A stretch of DNA of 64,000 nt from Taudactylus pleione (Eukaryota > Chordata > Amphibia > Anura > Myobatrachidae): NCBI GenBank assembly GCA_031769625.1, contig JAUIMM010000698.1, positions 1,812,501-1,876,500 of the forward strand, written 5' to 3'. Shown here piece by piece: positions 24,131 to 36,602 of the stretch. Positions within the stretch are counted from its first letter, which is position 1; every line of letters begins with the position of its first letter. Under the pieces are notes generated by a model, which worked only from the letters and a program-made list of their open reading frames with translations, had not been told where the DNA came from and made no database searches. Position numbers and translations under genes: made by a program.

Positions 24131-24745
24131 CACAGATGCACGGATGGTTCTCATTGAACCATCCCTTCATCTGTGTTTATTTTATTAAAGACAGATGCAT
24201 GCATCACGGATCTCCCTCACCCGTGCGTGCATCGGTCTTTTTTTTTACGCCGGTCGGACACACGATACATCGCATGCACAAATACACGACACGATCGGCA
24301 TACGATCACGATAGAGAATATGGGCTGCACATCTGATCATACGATATGTTTTAAGAGCTGCGGGAGCGCGCATCGATTGTATTCCTACCTAAATGCTACA
24401 TGATTTCGACATGATTCATTGTGCGACGCGTCGCAAATGGGGCAATCGGCCCAAAATCGCAAGCCAGCATTAGTTACGGCCCTGTATCGAAGTGATGTTA
24501 TAACACATGGCAACAGATTTCACTTTCTAAGCTAAAAATAAACCATAATTCAAAAGCCGTATGTGAAAAAGTAAAACGTGGTCCCAATGGATCAGTAGTT
24601 TAGGACATCTAGAAAAATTGTCCTTACAACACTTGATTAGCTCATTTATGGGTGAGGGTCATCATTTACTGTATGCACAGCTCTTAACCCCTTCGCTGCT
24701 GAAGATTTTCTCACCCCGATTCTGAGGCCAGTTTTCTATGTTTAT
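24131..24745. other. Intron DNA with small hairpins
   Basis: CGGATGGTTCTCATTGAACCATCC forms a hairpin at about 24140-24165, and CACGATC/GATCGTG-like words recur to 24340. No gene recognised. Confidence 0.4.
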
Positions 24746-24748
24746 CAT

Positions 24749-25391
24749 ACTTGCCTACTTTTCAAAAAGCATTTCAGGGAGCATGTGAAAGCAACACCTA
24801 TGAGTGCGGCGGTAAAGTGGGCGTGTACTGCTACATCTGGGGGGCGTGTCATAACATTTATTTACATCCAAATATAAATGAGCCCTAGAGCAGTTAAGCA
24901 AATGACAATCGTCCATTTGCTCACAAACACTGGAAAATAGCCAAAAATGGTTGTTCAGACAAATTGGTTAAAACACACAAATGTTACCAATTTGAACAAT
25001 TTTTTTTGTCCCTTTTTCAGTGTTTAAAACCATATGATCGATTGTCATTTGCTCCCATACATTACCAGGTTTTCATTCCAACCAGCCAGATTGGACAGAT
25101 ATCTGACAGATAATTGTATAGTGGATGCCCAGCTTTAGTGTGATTTCATCCACAAGTAGATCTTACTGATGCTTTTCAGAAAATGCAGCCATAGGGATCA
25201 CTGTGCCTTATAACCAATGCAGGGAAATTATACTAATTATCCCATGTGAATGTACATATTTTCTATTATATAACAGGTACATAATGGGGGTGAGGTGCAA
25301 TCAGGGAGATTACTAGACTCTTCCGGGAGTCAGGGAGACTGCTACTATTTCAGGGAGTCTCCCTGACAATGAGGGAGAGTTTGCAAGTATG
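24749..25391. repeat. CATACTTG-type repeat with nested MITE
   Basis: Starts CATACTTGCCTACTTTTC and ends GAGAGTTTGCAAGTATG, an inverted pair. The interior has GGGGGCGTGTC and AGGGAGTCTCCCTG. Around 24886-25140 it is interrupted by a diverged AAAGCTG-family MITE (TTACCAGGTTTTCATTCCAACCAGCC). Confidence 0.6.
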
Positions 25392-25689
25392 CTGTTTATG
25401 CTGGTCACATTCCATTACAAATAGCAATAGCATTACAAATAGCATAGTCAAAATGGTCAGAAAAGTAATTTGAAATTAGTTAACCAAAATATATATATAT
25501 ATTTTTTTTATTTGTAAATATTACACACAAATACTTTTTTGTGGTTCTTTTTTCTGCCACATTTCCAAAATAGCAAAAAGCAGGATTCTACATGTAGGTT
25601 GTAAAAAAAAAAAAAAAAAGAGTTGACGATAAAATTATTATTAGGAAGAATAAGGCAGCTACTGAATTTAATGGGGAGCCACTTTTTTT
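25392..25689. other. AT-rich intron DNA
   Basis: A short (AT)n run at 25491-25502 and an A-tract at 25603-25619. Nothing else recognised. Confidence 0.4.
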
Positions 25690-26650
25690 TTATTTGGCAC
25701 TAGATGGGGGACAAATGGGCTTTAGATTGCTTATCCTCCGCATTCTGGAAAATTTACATTTTTGTTTCAGTTATTTTTTTAAACAGATGATCACCAGACA
25801 ATTTCTGCTAAGGGGCCACATTATTTTAAAGAGGGGGCTCCCCTCTTTGATATGTGGTTGCCCTCCAAGGCGTTAAAGTGCCCTCCAATCTGTATATACG
25901 GAAAATTAATATTTTTTGTAGTGCAGGGCAATATTGTCTGGTGATCACCAAACAATGGCTACTAGGGGCATTAGCGTATCTATAATGGGGGCATGGTACT
26001 GCACACATAATTATACTTACCTCTCTGGAGTCCCGCATCTGTTGGCACTGCGACACTGCAATATAGTAGAATTCACTAGGAAAATAGAGCGGTGGCCTTT
26101 TGTTTTGCTCATGCACAATAGAGATGTCCCCGGGAATGTTGCACGGGTTCCATGTTCCTGGAGACCAGATTCTACTGCACTGCAAGAGAGGAGGGGGCCC
26201 ACACAGAGCCTGCACACTGCCCTCCTCCTCTCTTAAACAGGACTCCCTTCTTTCAAATATTGGTACCCCCCATTATTGCAGATGTCATTATAGGGGTGAT
26301 ATTATCACTACAGAAAACCTACAATTTCTGTAGCACAGGGTAGCATTGTCTTGTGATCATAGGTGACTACCAGACAATAAGTACTAAGGGGACCCATCAT
26401 TTGAAAGATCTCCCCTCTTTCTAAAATGGGTGCCCCTTAATTATTGGATGCTGGGTTAGGGGAGGTAATTCACCATGCCTGGACTTCCTGATTTTTTCGT
26501 ACGGCAAGTTATTTTGCCTGGTGATCACACTGATAATATGGGGGCACAAAGTTTAAAGAGTGGACTACCCTGTTTGGAAAGAGGTTTCCCCCTATCTTGG
26601 TAGGTGCTGGGATTGGGGAGATAGTGGGACTTAAAGATCCTTCACCCATA
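25690..26650. repeat. Degenerate long tandem repeat
   Basis: At least three diverged units share, in order, a CTCCCCTCTTT word, a GGTGCCC/GGTTGCCC word, GTAGTGCAGGGCAATATTGTCTGGTGATCA, ACCAGACAAT, and TACTAAGGGG. Units start near 25790, 26365 and 26540. A separate 250-bp dispersed repeat (25985-26235, reverse of the 49567 family) interrupts the first unit. Non-coding. Confidence 0.55.
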
Positions 26651-27019
26651 TTTTTTATTAATTAATATTTTTTAACAAAAGCAGGTTGGCTCTTCCTGGA
26701 CTGCATCAGCCGCTGTTCGGAGTGCCCACCAATCACCAAAGACTAGTAGGGGAAAGGTAAAAACTTTTATCTTCTTTTTTTTTTTCCTTCAGTTTTTCAG
26801 CCACTTACTGTGAAGGACAAGTGAGTCTCGTCCTCAGCAGTCTGGGTGCATATCCTCCACAGCAGAGAGGTTAATATCCACCATAGCAGCTCAATGAGTT
26901 GGAGTCACTTGGACTTTGACATTCAGGAATTTAGTTTTATATTTTGTTCAGTTATTCAGATGTAGATTTTCTGGTGTGCTTCGGATTACTCTCCTGCCGC
27001 ATGATCCAAATTCCACCTA

Positions 27020-27530
27020 GCACCAGTTTACATCAATGATTACGAGGCGTGCATGTTTTGTGGCTGCAATGCAATCCCAAATCATCAACCCACAACCGTT
27101 CTTGATGGTTTCCATGAAGTTCTTATGCTGAGACACTGCTTACTCTATGCCAAACACTGTTTTTGCATTAAGGACAAAATCCATTTTGATCTCATCTGTC
27201 CAGAGTACATTATTCAAGACTATTTTTTTTATTTAAACGCAACCTAAGCTATACTGTGAGATTTGATTTTTATTACTTTTGTAGAGACAGGTCTTCCATG
27301 GAAACCAATAAATTAATCAGTCTCTTTCTGTAACTGTAACATTTACAGTGTTGACTTGTTCTGGGAATCCCTGGATATTGCTTTTTGGGTTGATTGTAAT
27401 TTCTTGAACCATCCTTATTCTCCATATGTAAAGAAGATTTCTTAATGTAAAATGATGGACTTTAAATTGTGCGTATATGGCTTTATAACCCTTTCCAGGC
27501 TGGCCACTGTAACAATTGCTTCTCTGCAAT
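27020..27530 (-). pseudogene. Tc1-like transposase relic
   Basis: On the minus strand, 27500-27400 encodes a peptide resembling the Tc1 helix-turn-helix (KGYKAIYAQFKVHHFTLRN), and 27215-27060 encodes a catalytic-region fragment (VLWTDEIKMDF followed by GLMIWDC), the VLWSDE-like and MVWGC-like blocks of Tc1/mariner enzymes. Frames shift and stops intervene, and the middle is shortened. The order on the strand is right for one transposase. No terminal repeats could be placed. It is dead; the family assignment rests on motif memory. Confidence 0.65.
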
Positions 27531-27598
27531 CAGTGCAGGCATGTTGTTAACACTAACATGAATGCTACAGTTTGAACTGCCAAAGGTTCTGCTTATTT

Positions 27599-27937
27599 TA
27601 GGGATGGCCATCGACTGATAACCATCAATGATATTGGTGTTTTCCACTGATGGTAAAGATCCAGTGTTTCTGCCATCGTTGGTACAGAAGTCCCACATTT
27701 TTTTTCCTCTTTTTCTATGTGGTGCTGTGACACAGAGCCTAGCTCCACTCCTCAATGTGACCAACGAAACCCCACCCCCAGCTCTGATTGGCCCGGTGAG
27801 TAATAGAGTAGGGATGACCATTGGTGGGTGAAACCATTGATGGTTCTTCTGCCAATTGTTTCATACCATCAAGGTTAACCACCAATGGTACCATCGATTG
27901 TGACAATGGATGGTTTACCCACCAGTGGCCATCCCTA
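27599..27937. mobile_element. hAT-type MITE
   Basis: Termini TAGGGATGGCCATCGACTG and the complement ending CCAGTGGCCATCCCTA. The flanks GCTTATTT (27591-27598) and GCTTATAT (27938-27945) agree at seven of eight bases. Inside, TAGGGATGACCATTGG at 27811 looks like a second terminus, so two related copies may be nested or fused. Confidence 0.8.
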
Positions 27938-27946
27938 GCTTATATA

Positions 27947-28965
27947 TGGCCTGATTCTGAGTTGGGAGAAAGCAAAAAAGTAACTGTGTACCTGGACAAA
28001 CCATGTTGAAATCCAAGGGGTGCAAATACATTTATTTTTACATGTAAGGTAAATACTGGCCGATTTTTGCATGTAGCCCATATCGAGGAGCTTTATTTTT
28101 ATACATCAATTTAGATTTAAAATTAGACTCGCCCTTCTCAAATCTAAATTTGCACATTTTAAATCTGCAGTGCAACATGGCTTTGACAAGATGCACAGTT
28201 AAGTTAGATACACACTGTACGATTTTGATTGATCGGCGGACAAATGGGGCAGTATTTTGGCAAATTGAAAGCCCCAATATCTGTGTACACGATATGCAAT
28301 TTGTTATTAGGACTTAGCGATTTTTCGGCACACCACCCTGATTTTGCTTATGTCCGCTCATGGGAAAACATAGGAAATATGGGAAGCTTATCGAGAATGT
28401 ACCCACACTCCTTGATATCAGGACATTGAGCCAAGATTTTCTGTCTTGGCTGACTGATAAAATGGTTAAAAAATGTCCACAAACGCATTCCTTCGACTAT
28501 TCTATCAGTGAAACACCGAAATTGTTTCTATACACTATACCAGTGGTTCCCAAACTTTTTTGAATCACAGCGCCCTAGAGTGTCAGTATTATCTTCATGG
28601 CACCCCTAAGCCATAAGTCTTTTGTTGAGAAATTCAAAAACAAATGTAGTAAAGTGAAGTAAATTGTGTCATCCTTAGGGTCAGTTATGTGGTGGTGGAC
28701 AGGACTGAGCTCCTGTTTGTCCACATATTTACAATACATTGACCATAAATAATTTGATTTGGTGCTGGAGCACCATCCTGAGGCACCCCTGCAAGTGTCC
28801 TGAGGCACCCCAGGGTGCCACGGCGCACAGTTTGGGAACCACTGCACTATACAATAAATCAGGCCTATCACCCAATTATTGCCAAATCGGTCCAATCATT
28901 TTATATGGTGTACCTAGCTTTACATGCTCTTTTTTTTTTTTATTTACTCCCTCAGAATCAGGCCC
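27947..28965. mobile_element. MITE, GGGCCTGATTCAGA-terminus family, with nested insertions
   Basis: Termini TGGCCTGATTCTGAG and CTCAGAATCAGGCCC, with the target triplet ATA on both sides (27944-27946 and 28966-28968). The body is enlarged by a MITE whose ends are near 28202 (TTAGATACACACTGTACGAT) and 28922 (GTGTACCTAGCTTTA), which in turn holds the hAT MITE at 28541-28844. Its left interior (GCAAAAAAGTAACTG, AACCATGTTG) resembles 62770-62870. Confidence 0.75.
28541..28844. mobile_element. hAT (Charlie-type) MITE with perfect 8-bp target duplication
   Basis: Termini CAGTGGTTCCCAAACTTTTT and the complement AGTTTGGGAACCACTG, the classic Charlie-type hAT ends. The target duplication CACTATAC is identical at 28533-28540 and 28845-28852. 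304 bp, non-coding. Confidence 0.93.
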
Positions 28966-29173
28966 ATAGAGAGGTGGTACATCTTCCTGATGATGAAATA
29001 ATGAAGTGTGCATGGTTATCAGCACCTGGCTCAAATTACCTTCCTCATGTATATGACAGTGTTGAGGGTTTATGCACTTCCTTTTCACAGACTTTTTAAT
29101 AGTGTTATTTTTTTTGTCTAAACAATGACACTGTATATTGTATTTTAGGCCAAATAATCCATAATAGACTTTA

Positions 29174-30493
<1,320 letters not shown>

Positions 30494-30920
30494 CAGGTTG
30501 AGTCTCCCATATCCAAAATGCTTGGGACCAGGGGTATTTTGGATATCGGAATATTCCGTATTTTGTAACAATTGCATACCATAATGAAATATCTTGAGAA
30601 TAGGACCTAAATATACACACAGAATGCATTTATGTGTTATATACACCTTATACACACAGCCTGCAGGTCATTTTATACAATATACTTAATAATTTTGTGG
30701 TTCAAACAAAGTTTGTGTACAGAAATGAAATTCATTTATGTTTCATATACACCTTATACACAAAGCCTGAAGGTAATGTTATACAATATTTTTAATAATT
30801 TTCTGCCTTAGACAAAGTTTGAGTACATTGAACCATCAAAAATTAAAAAGGTTTCATTATCTCAGTCATGCCAAAAATATTCTGTATTTTGGAATATTTG
30901 GATATGGGAGACTCAACCAG
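30494..30920. mobile_element. Tigger/pogo-like MITE with internal duplication
   Basis: Ends CAGGTTGAGTCTCCCATATCC and GGATATGGGAGACTCAACCAG, flanked by TA at 30492-30493 and 30921-30922, as for Tc1/mariner-pogo elements. The interior (CTTGGGACCAGGGGTATTTT, ATATACACCTTATACACA, AAAGTTTGTGTACA) resembles a Tigger-type MITE that I recall from mammals. A 105-bp interior segment is present twice in tandem (about 30629-30733 and 30736-30840). Non-coding. Confidence 0.75.
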
Positions 30921-30922
30921 TA

Positions 30923-32143
30923 TTTCAGGAGTCTGTGAGGAATCACCACCATTTGGGCATCTCCCAGACATGCCTGGAAAGTGGATATGTATGCATTAAA
31001 CCTTTGCCTACTGTAAAAAAACTCAAAAGAAAAGTTAACTGCATCAATTTAGTTACACCCCCACCCCTTAAACACACATCATTATTATAAAGCGGGTTTT
31101 AGTTGCTGCTTTATCTCAAAGAATCCCCTCATGTGTCAGTGCAGATCAGCAGCCATATGGCTTGAGTTAAAGCTTATCTGTTTCAGCCCACTCTATTGTT
31201 TGATCTTGGCCAGCACATTAAGTAGCATTTTTATATTTCATTATACTGGATTATTTGCTAATCTAGCCATACATGCCCATGTGGTGGGGATGCTCTTCAG
31301 AGGATCAGAACCTTAAAACATAACTCGTCTGCTACAGTACAATACTGTATGTGGAGATTACTCTTTTATTTTTTGTTTCCGATGTATAAAAAAATTGACA
31401 TTGTCCAAACATTCCAGTACAGTTCATTTAGTGTAATATATGTATAATTATCTATATTGCCTATTTGTTCATCTAGTGTAGCAGATTTCTGCATAATGCA
31501 ACTAAATAAGGGTACAAAAACCATTAAGGGGCAGACGCAAAATTGGCTTTTACAATGCAAAAAAAATTGCTGGGAAAAATGTTAAAGCTGCTACGTTGTA
31601 CATCCAACAGTCACTCCTTTTTATAAATGTCTTCCAGTGTCTATAAAGTTTGTGACTATACCTTGAACTCAGATCAGTACTTCATGGCAGTATGATACAG
31701 TAACTATATGAATAACATCATTGTGTATACCATTATCTTGCTGGGAGCGTCTACTAAAGGCTGGAGCTATATATGTAATTTCCTGTTATGCCCCTACAGC
31801 ACACCCAGTGCCATCATCGGAGAAGCCTGCAGTGGACGTCTCTTTACTTAAGGCGCCACCTGCGCCTTTTGCATATTTTAGTACAGCCAAAGACTCAGCT
31901 GCTGTGCTACTGCGTCCATCTCTGAATCAGGGTGTCGCACGCATGCTTGGATTATCAATTTTGTAAAAATAAATACATTTCCCCCACTGATAACTCTACT
32001 ATATCTATTCACAAGTAATGATCCCATATCAAAAGACTGGAAAGATATTGTGATGCAGATCACATTTGTGTGTGTGTGTATGTAATTTTACGATCGTTCA
32101 GATCTATGGACAAAGATACCAATAGGAAGCTATCCCTGCGATG
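30923..32143. other. Intron DNA, nothing recognised
   Basis: No gene or clear repeat; a short (TG)n run at 32068-32080. Confidence 0.4.
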
Positions 32144-32151
32144 TGCTAGAA

Positions 32152-32494
32152 AAGGGGTGGGAAACTTTTTTTTCTGCCGAGGGCCATTTTGATATATATA
32201 TATATATATATAACACATTCGCGGGCCCGGTGCAGGCCATGCCCCCTCGGTGTGATGTCACACGGGGTTGGGGCCACAATCGCCTGTGATTATAGCAATG
32301 CCCAGAGGATCCTGAGGATGTTCCGGGGAGCTGTAAGGGCAGCGGTGTGACTCTTTGAAAGGTCCAGGCGGCACTGCTGCATAGATTCTGGCTGCAGGGT
32401 GCCAAATGAGGCTAGCAGAAAAAAGCTCAGAGGGCCAGACCAAATGATTCTGCGGACCTTATACGGCCCCTGGGCCTGAGGTTCCCCATCCCTG
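32152..32494. mobile_element. hAT-type MITE with perfect 8-bp target duplication
   Basis: Ends AAGGGGTGGGAAACTTTT and the complement ending GAGGTTCCCCATCCCTG. TGCTAGAA is identical at 32144-32151 and 32495-32502. The interior has a (TA)n run at 32193-32212 and GGGCCAGACCAAATGATTC, matching GAGGGCCATTTTG near the left end in inverted sense. Non-coding. Confidence 0.88.
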
Positions 32495-32504
32495 TGCTAG
32501 AAGC

Positions 32505-32850
32505 ATACTTGTCTACTCTCCCAGAATGGCCGGGAGGCACCCGAAAATTAAGTGTTGCTCCCGGCCGCCCGGAAAATAGGGCAAGTCTCCCGCACCCCCC
32601 TGTCAGCTTTTTGCAACCCCCCGCAGCTGCCCACTTACAGTGCAGAAGTGGGTGATTCGGGGGCCCAATGACGCGATTTGTGCTGAATCGCATCATCGTA
32701 AACCCGACCCCTGCTATACAATGCACAATGCCTGCAATCTTGGCACTGTATAGCAGGAGACAGGCCATGATGATGCAATTGCGTAGCCACCCCCTCCCTA
32801 TAAAGCCCACCCACACTCCCCTCCTGAGCGAAAAGTCAGCAAGTATGGCT
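32505..32850. repeat. CATACTTG-type repeat
   Basis: Ends CATACTTGTCTACTCTCCC and AAAGTCAGCAAGTATG. It contains the hairpin GCCGGGAGGCAC / GCTCCCGGCCG and an inverted pair around TATACAATGCACAATGCC, with GATGACGCGATT and ATCGCATCATCG words. Best-preserved copy of this family in the window. Confidence 0.7.
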
Positions 32851-33266
32851 AAAGTAAAGTGGTTGCTAATGTACGTGCGCGTTCATCAGATACACATTTT
32901 CCTATAGATCCCTTTCCTGGAACTTTTGCAGTAATTGTTGGAAGGAGTGTACTCCTGCACTGCCTCCTATCCAGTACTTTGCAAGGTAAGCTGATTCGCC
33001 GGCCACTAGGACCTGCGGGAGCTCAGTGAGAAAGGTCCGTCCTCTTTCTCTGCATCTTTCCTCCCCGGTGTTCTATGAGAACGGATGGATACAGGAGACT
33101 CTGCAGCCACAGAGCCCATACTGGACACTGCAAGTACACAGTATCATCACTGCTATAGGGGGCACAATAGTGCTACCATCCATCAGTGTATTTACCTCTA
33201 TCATGCCATGTGCACTGTAATGCAGAGCATTACCCTAAGCTCCAGGTTATATATATATATATATAT

Positions 33267-34393
33267 CTGCATACCACTATTTTACCTGTGACATCCCTGT
33301 GTCTTATGCTGCTTGTTGTTCTACCCAATTCGATAAATCTAAGAACTTGTTAAGCTGTACCAATTGTGGACTAAATGACACCAGCACCTACAATTGCATT
33401 ACATATTTAAAAATTTAACACCACATGTACCTTGGCTAAGTATATTGCATCCTGGCATAGCAATCAATCTGGAGGACTACTGTACCCAGCACGTCCGCTT
33501 GCATTTTACACTCAGTGACAGGTCATAGACTCAGTGCCCAGATCTCCAGCATCGTTTTAATTCTATACTCTGCCAACAGGTTATGGAACCAGAGTGTTGT
33601 CACCGATTACTCTGCTAATAGAAATGTAGACCATAGGCATTAGCCACCACGACCAAAGCATTCCGGAGCTTGGTAAATTTGACATCTTTGCTTTTGTGGT
33701 TGAAAACGGGGGATCACAGCAGATATCTCCAATGAAAAGCATCTTATGACCTTTATTATTTTAGCAGAAGACCCTTAAAAATGGAGTCAATGATTTTCCA
33801 CTTCAGAACACAAGTATCTTGGCCCTGTATGGTAGAATATGGCCTACTACAGCACCCTTACTTTGTATAACGTAGGCGAGGAGCACAGTTATTTGACACT
33901 GTTCATTTTGTTTTCCGACAAAAGGTAACACAATTACAAACTCTGTTACTTTTGAAAGCTTTTGAATTATCTTGTAGTAGCAGTCAGGAAGCTGTCTTTG
34001 TTATGTAGTTTATCTCTTGTCCGCTCCCTATTTGTGGCCTGCAGCCTAGTGGTTGGGTTGCAGGTCACTTACACACACCTCTGCCAGTACAAACACCAAC
34101 GATGACTGATCACTGAACATAAACATTTTTTACATATTATGGAATCACAGAAGTTAAGTTCAACATCCCTAACACACATAGGCACTAGCACATAACTATG
34201 CACTATCACATAACTATGCTATTGTGGCTCATTTCTCTTAGTGGCCTGCTTACAGTGCAACAGGGTCAACAAGTCACATATTTGGGTGCTTGTTAAATAT
34301 CCAAAACTTCATGATATTCCGTAGCATAAAGCAATGGCTTATTTCTCTGGCGTTGTCCTGACATGCAAGAGAACCACGCTTGTATTTACATTA
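33267..34393. repeat. Left 1,127-bp direct repeat flanking the Penelope-like element
   Basis: From CTGCATACCACTATTTTACC to GCTTGTATTTACATTA. It is collinear, without net indels, with 36634-37760 (constant offset 3,367). One substitution was noticed (33325 A against 36692 G). It is preceded by a (TA)n run at 33249-33266. It contains no Penelope-like motif, so it looks like duplicated target DNA rather than part of the element. It supplies the ATG (34334) and first 20 codons of the open frame that runs into the reverse transcriptase. Confidence 0.95.
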
Positions 34394-35938
34394 GATACTT
34401 TATTACAACCTTGTGTTACTGGACATCCTGATTTTTTGATGGACACTACATCGTTTTTGAACAAATTAATAGCATTGGGCGATATTCCACCAGATAGTCT
34501 ATTATGTAGTATAGATGTTTCGAATTTGTATACGATTATACCGAATGATGTAGGTATTGAGGCAGTGCGTCAATTGATTGATGGGAATCCTTTGTATATT
34601 GGTCCCAATGTTGATTTGATTACCCATCTATTGAATATGATTCTTACGCATAACTTCTTTACTTTTGAGGGTAAATTGTATTTGCAACGCATGGGGTGTG
34701 CGATGGGGTCTAATGTGGCCCCATCGTACGCCAATGCGTATATGTTTTTGGAAGAACGGAAAATTTTCTTTTCATCTCCATCTATATCTGGCTGCATTTA
34801 TATGTATGCTAGATATATAGATGACATATTCATCATCTGGACGGGTACACAACAGGCATTTAGTGAGTTCATGGAGGGCCATAATAGGACTACAAGTCCT
34901 ATTAAATTTACATATGACATCAAATGTGATTGTGTGACCTTTCTTGATGTTGAAATTCGTAATTTTAATGGGACCATTAGTACAGCTCTTTACAATAAAC
35001 CGACGGATAGAAACTCCTTGCTTCATGCTGATAGCTTTCACCCCAAATCTCTCAAGTATGGCTTGCCATACTCACAATTTCTACGTGCCATACGCATTTG
35101 TAATGATATTGTGGTAGCAGGGGTAAAAATAGATGAGATGATCACCAGGTTTTTGCAACGTGGTTATGATAGAAATTCCTTGTTACAGGCTAAGTATAAA
35201 GCACTGATGGTGTCCCGTGATAATTTATTGGGTCCCAAGTCAATCTCAGTACAACATAAACGTATGCCCTGGGTAAATCACTATAATACCTGTAGTCCAA
35301 CTATTGGTGCAATTACAAAGAAATACTGGCCCATCATACAGAATGACACTGAATTAAATCTTGTGGATACAACCATTATGTCATGTTACACCCGTGGTAA
35401 AAATATTTATGATTGGGTTGTGAAGACTGACACTGCCAGAGACATTGATAAAAATAGGGGTGGACACTTTTTGAGGCAGAAGAACGGGTGCTTCAAATGT
35501 CTCAATTGTTTAACCTGCCGGTATATGTTAACAGGTGATTCCTTTGTGAATCCCCTTAGTGGTAAACGGTATAATATAAGATTTAGATTAAGCTGTACCA
35601 CAAAATTTGTGATTTATCTCATTACATGCCCCTGTGGCCTTGGTTATGTGGGGAAGACAGACAGGACTTTGAGGGATCGTATGGCATTACATCGATCTGC
35701 CATACGTGCTGCTATTAATTCAGGGACGAGTGACCAGCCTGTGGCAAGGCATATTTTACAGGCGGGCCACAATATTTCCACGCTCCGATATATTCTAATT
35801 GATCATGTCCCACCTCCAAGTAGGGGAGGTGACCGTTCACGTAAGTTATTACAACGAGAGTCCTATTGGATATTTTGTTTGGGCACCCTATCTCCCAGGG
35901 GACTGAATGAGAACTTGGGTCTACATTGCTTCTTGTAG
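34334..35938 (+). CDS. Penelope-like reverse transcriptase / GIY-YIG endonuclease, N-terminally truncated
   Basis: Open for 534 residues. Residues 1-20 come from the duplicated flank; element sequence begins at about residue 21 with LQPCVTGHPDFLMDTTSFL. RT blocks follow in order: SIDVSNLYTIIP (59-70, catalytic Asp 61), MGCAMGSNVAPSYAN (120-134), YIDDIF (161-166, catalytic Asp pair), FLDVEI (203-208), and SFHPKSLKYGLPYSQFLR (234-251). A CxxC array (Cys 386, 389, 392, 395) precedes the GIY-YIG-like segment VIYLITCPCGLGYVG (426-440) with a later Arg 448. The C-terminus is complete (ending GLNENLGLHCFL). The usual N-terminal region with the first RT blocks is absent, so the copy is probably not autonomous, but no frameshift or stop interrupts the remainder. 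Such an uninterrupted frame suggests a recent insertion. The exact clade is undetermined. Confidence 0.93.
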   Translation: MAYFSGVVLTCKRTTLVFTLDTLLQPCVTGHPDFLMDTTSFLNKLIALGDIPPDSLLCSIDVSNLYTIIPNDVGIEAVRQLIDGNPLYIGPNVDLITHLLNMILTHNFFTFEGKLYLQRMGCAMGSNVAPSYANAYMFLEERKIFFSSPSISGCIYMYARYIDDIFIIWTGTQQAFSEFMEGHNRTTSPIKFTYDIKCDCVTFLDVEIRNFNGTISTALYNKPTDRNSLLHADSFHPKSLKYGLPYSQFLRAIRICNDIVVAGVKIDEMITRFLQRGYDRNSLLQAKYKALMVSRDNLLGPKSISVQHKRMPWVNHYNTCSPTIGAITKKYWPIIQNDTELNLVDTTIMSCYTRGKNIYDWVVKTDTARDIDKNRGGHFLRQKNGCFKCLNCLTCRYMLTGDSFVNPLSGKRYNIRFRLSCTTKFVIYLITCPCGLGYVGKTDRTLRDRMALHRSAIRAAINSGTSDQPVARHILQAGHNISTLRYILIDHVPPPSRGGDRSRKLLQRESYWIFCLGTLSPRGLNENLGLHCFL

Positions 35939-36600
35939 TGGCAATGTACATTGCTATCGTTGGAATAGAAATAGTTGATTCCAATACATTTTGTATGTGT
36001 GAAGTGATTGAGTATTAACTGCATTGTATTTATGCAGCATTAATGTGCATTACGACATTAGCTCTACATAGGATCAATGGCTAAAATATTGGGTGAGCAA
36101 TTAATATTATTAATATCATTAATCTTCTATAAGTGATTGGAAAGTGTTTGATCAGGTATTTGGACTTATTCCTTATGTCTTTGTATTTTTTTACCAGCAT
36201 TAGCTCTTATTACGTGGTTCATATATGTATTTATTGAACATTAGTGTGATAATATACATGCCCTGATTTAATGCATGATATTGATCTTAAATGTATGTAT
36301 GTATGTTTTTGTAATGTGATATTATAGATAGTTTAGTCAAATGCCACTTATTTGTTTATTTGTTTATTTCACTTCTGTATTTGGTTGCTGCGGCAACGGG
36401 TCGCGCGGGTGACGTCATTGGTGGACGCCGCTGGGTCGGACCCGGAAGCAGCAGCCGTACACGTGGGAATGGTGTGGGTATAAGTAGGTGTATTTGTTTG
36501 TCTTCTTGTTATCCTGATGACGATGTATTAACATCGAAACGTTGATACGCATTTGACCTGCCGTTTGTGTGTTTTTTTGGACGAGTGCCGCCGGTCTGTT

Positions 36601-36602
<2 letters not shown>
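35939..36602 (+). promoter_or_regulatory. Penelope-like 3' region with promoter-like signals
   Basis: After about 430 bp of AT-rich 3' UTR the composition switches to GC-rich. There is a palindromic TGACGTCA (36410-36417, CRE-type), a TATAAG (36479-36484), and then a hammerhead-like core at 36514-36539. In intact Penelope-like elements the downstream end repeats the 5' promoter region, so these may be the element's own start signals. Functional activity is inferred, not shown. Confidence 0.5.
36506..36555 (+). ncRNA. Hammerhead-like core in the Penelope-like 3' region
   Basis: CTGATGA (36514-36520), one C, a 5-bp stem GATGT/ACATC (36522-36526 with 36531-36535) closed by ATTA, then GAAA (36536-36539) and CGT/ACG as a possible third stem. 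The order and the two conserved boxes are those of a hammerhead ribozyme, and such ribozymes are known from Penelope-like elements. Against it: one extra nucleotide before stem II, A-C rather than A-U at the cleavage site, and no clear stem I. Confidence 0.42.

Noticed and set aside
33267..34393. Direct repeats as true LTRs of a retrovirus-like element
   Set aside because: No TG...CA ends, primer-binding site, polypurine tract, gag or protease/integrase; the internal frame is a Penelope-like RT with GIY-YIG nuclease.
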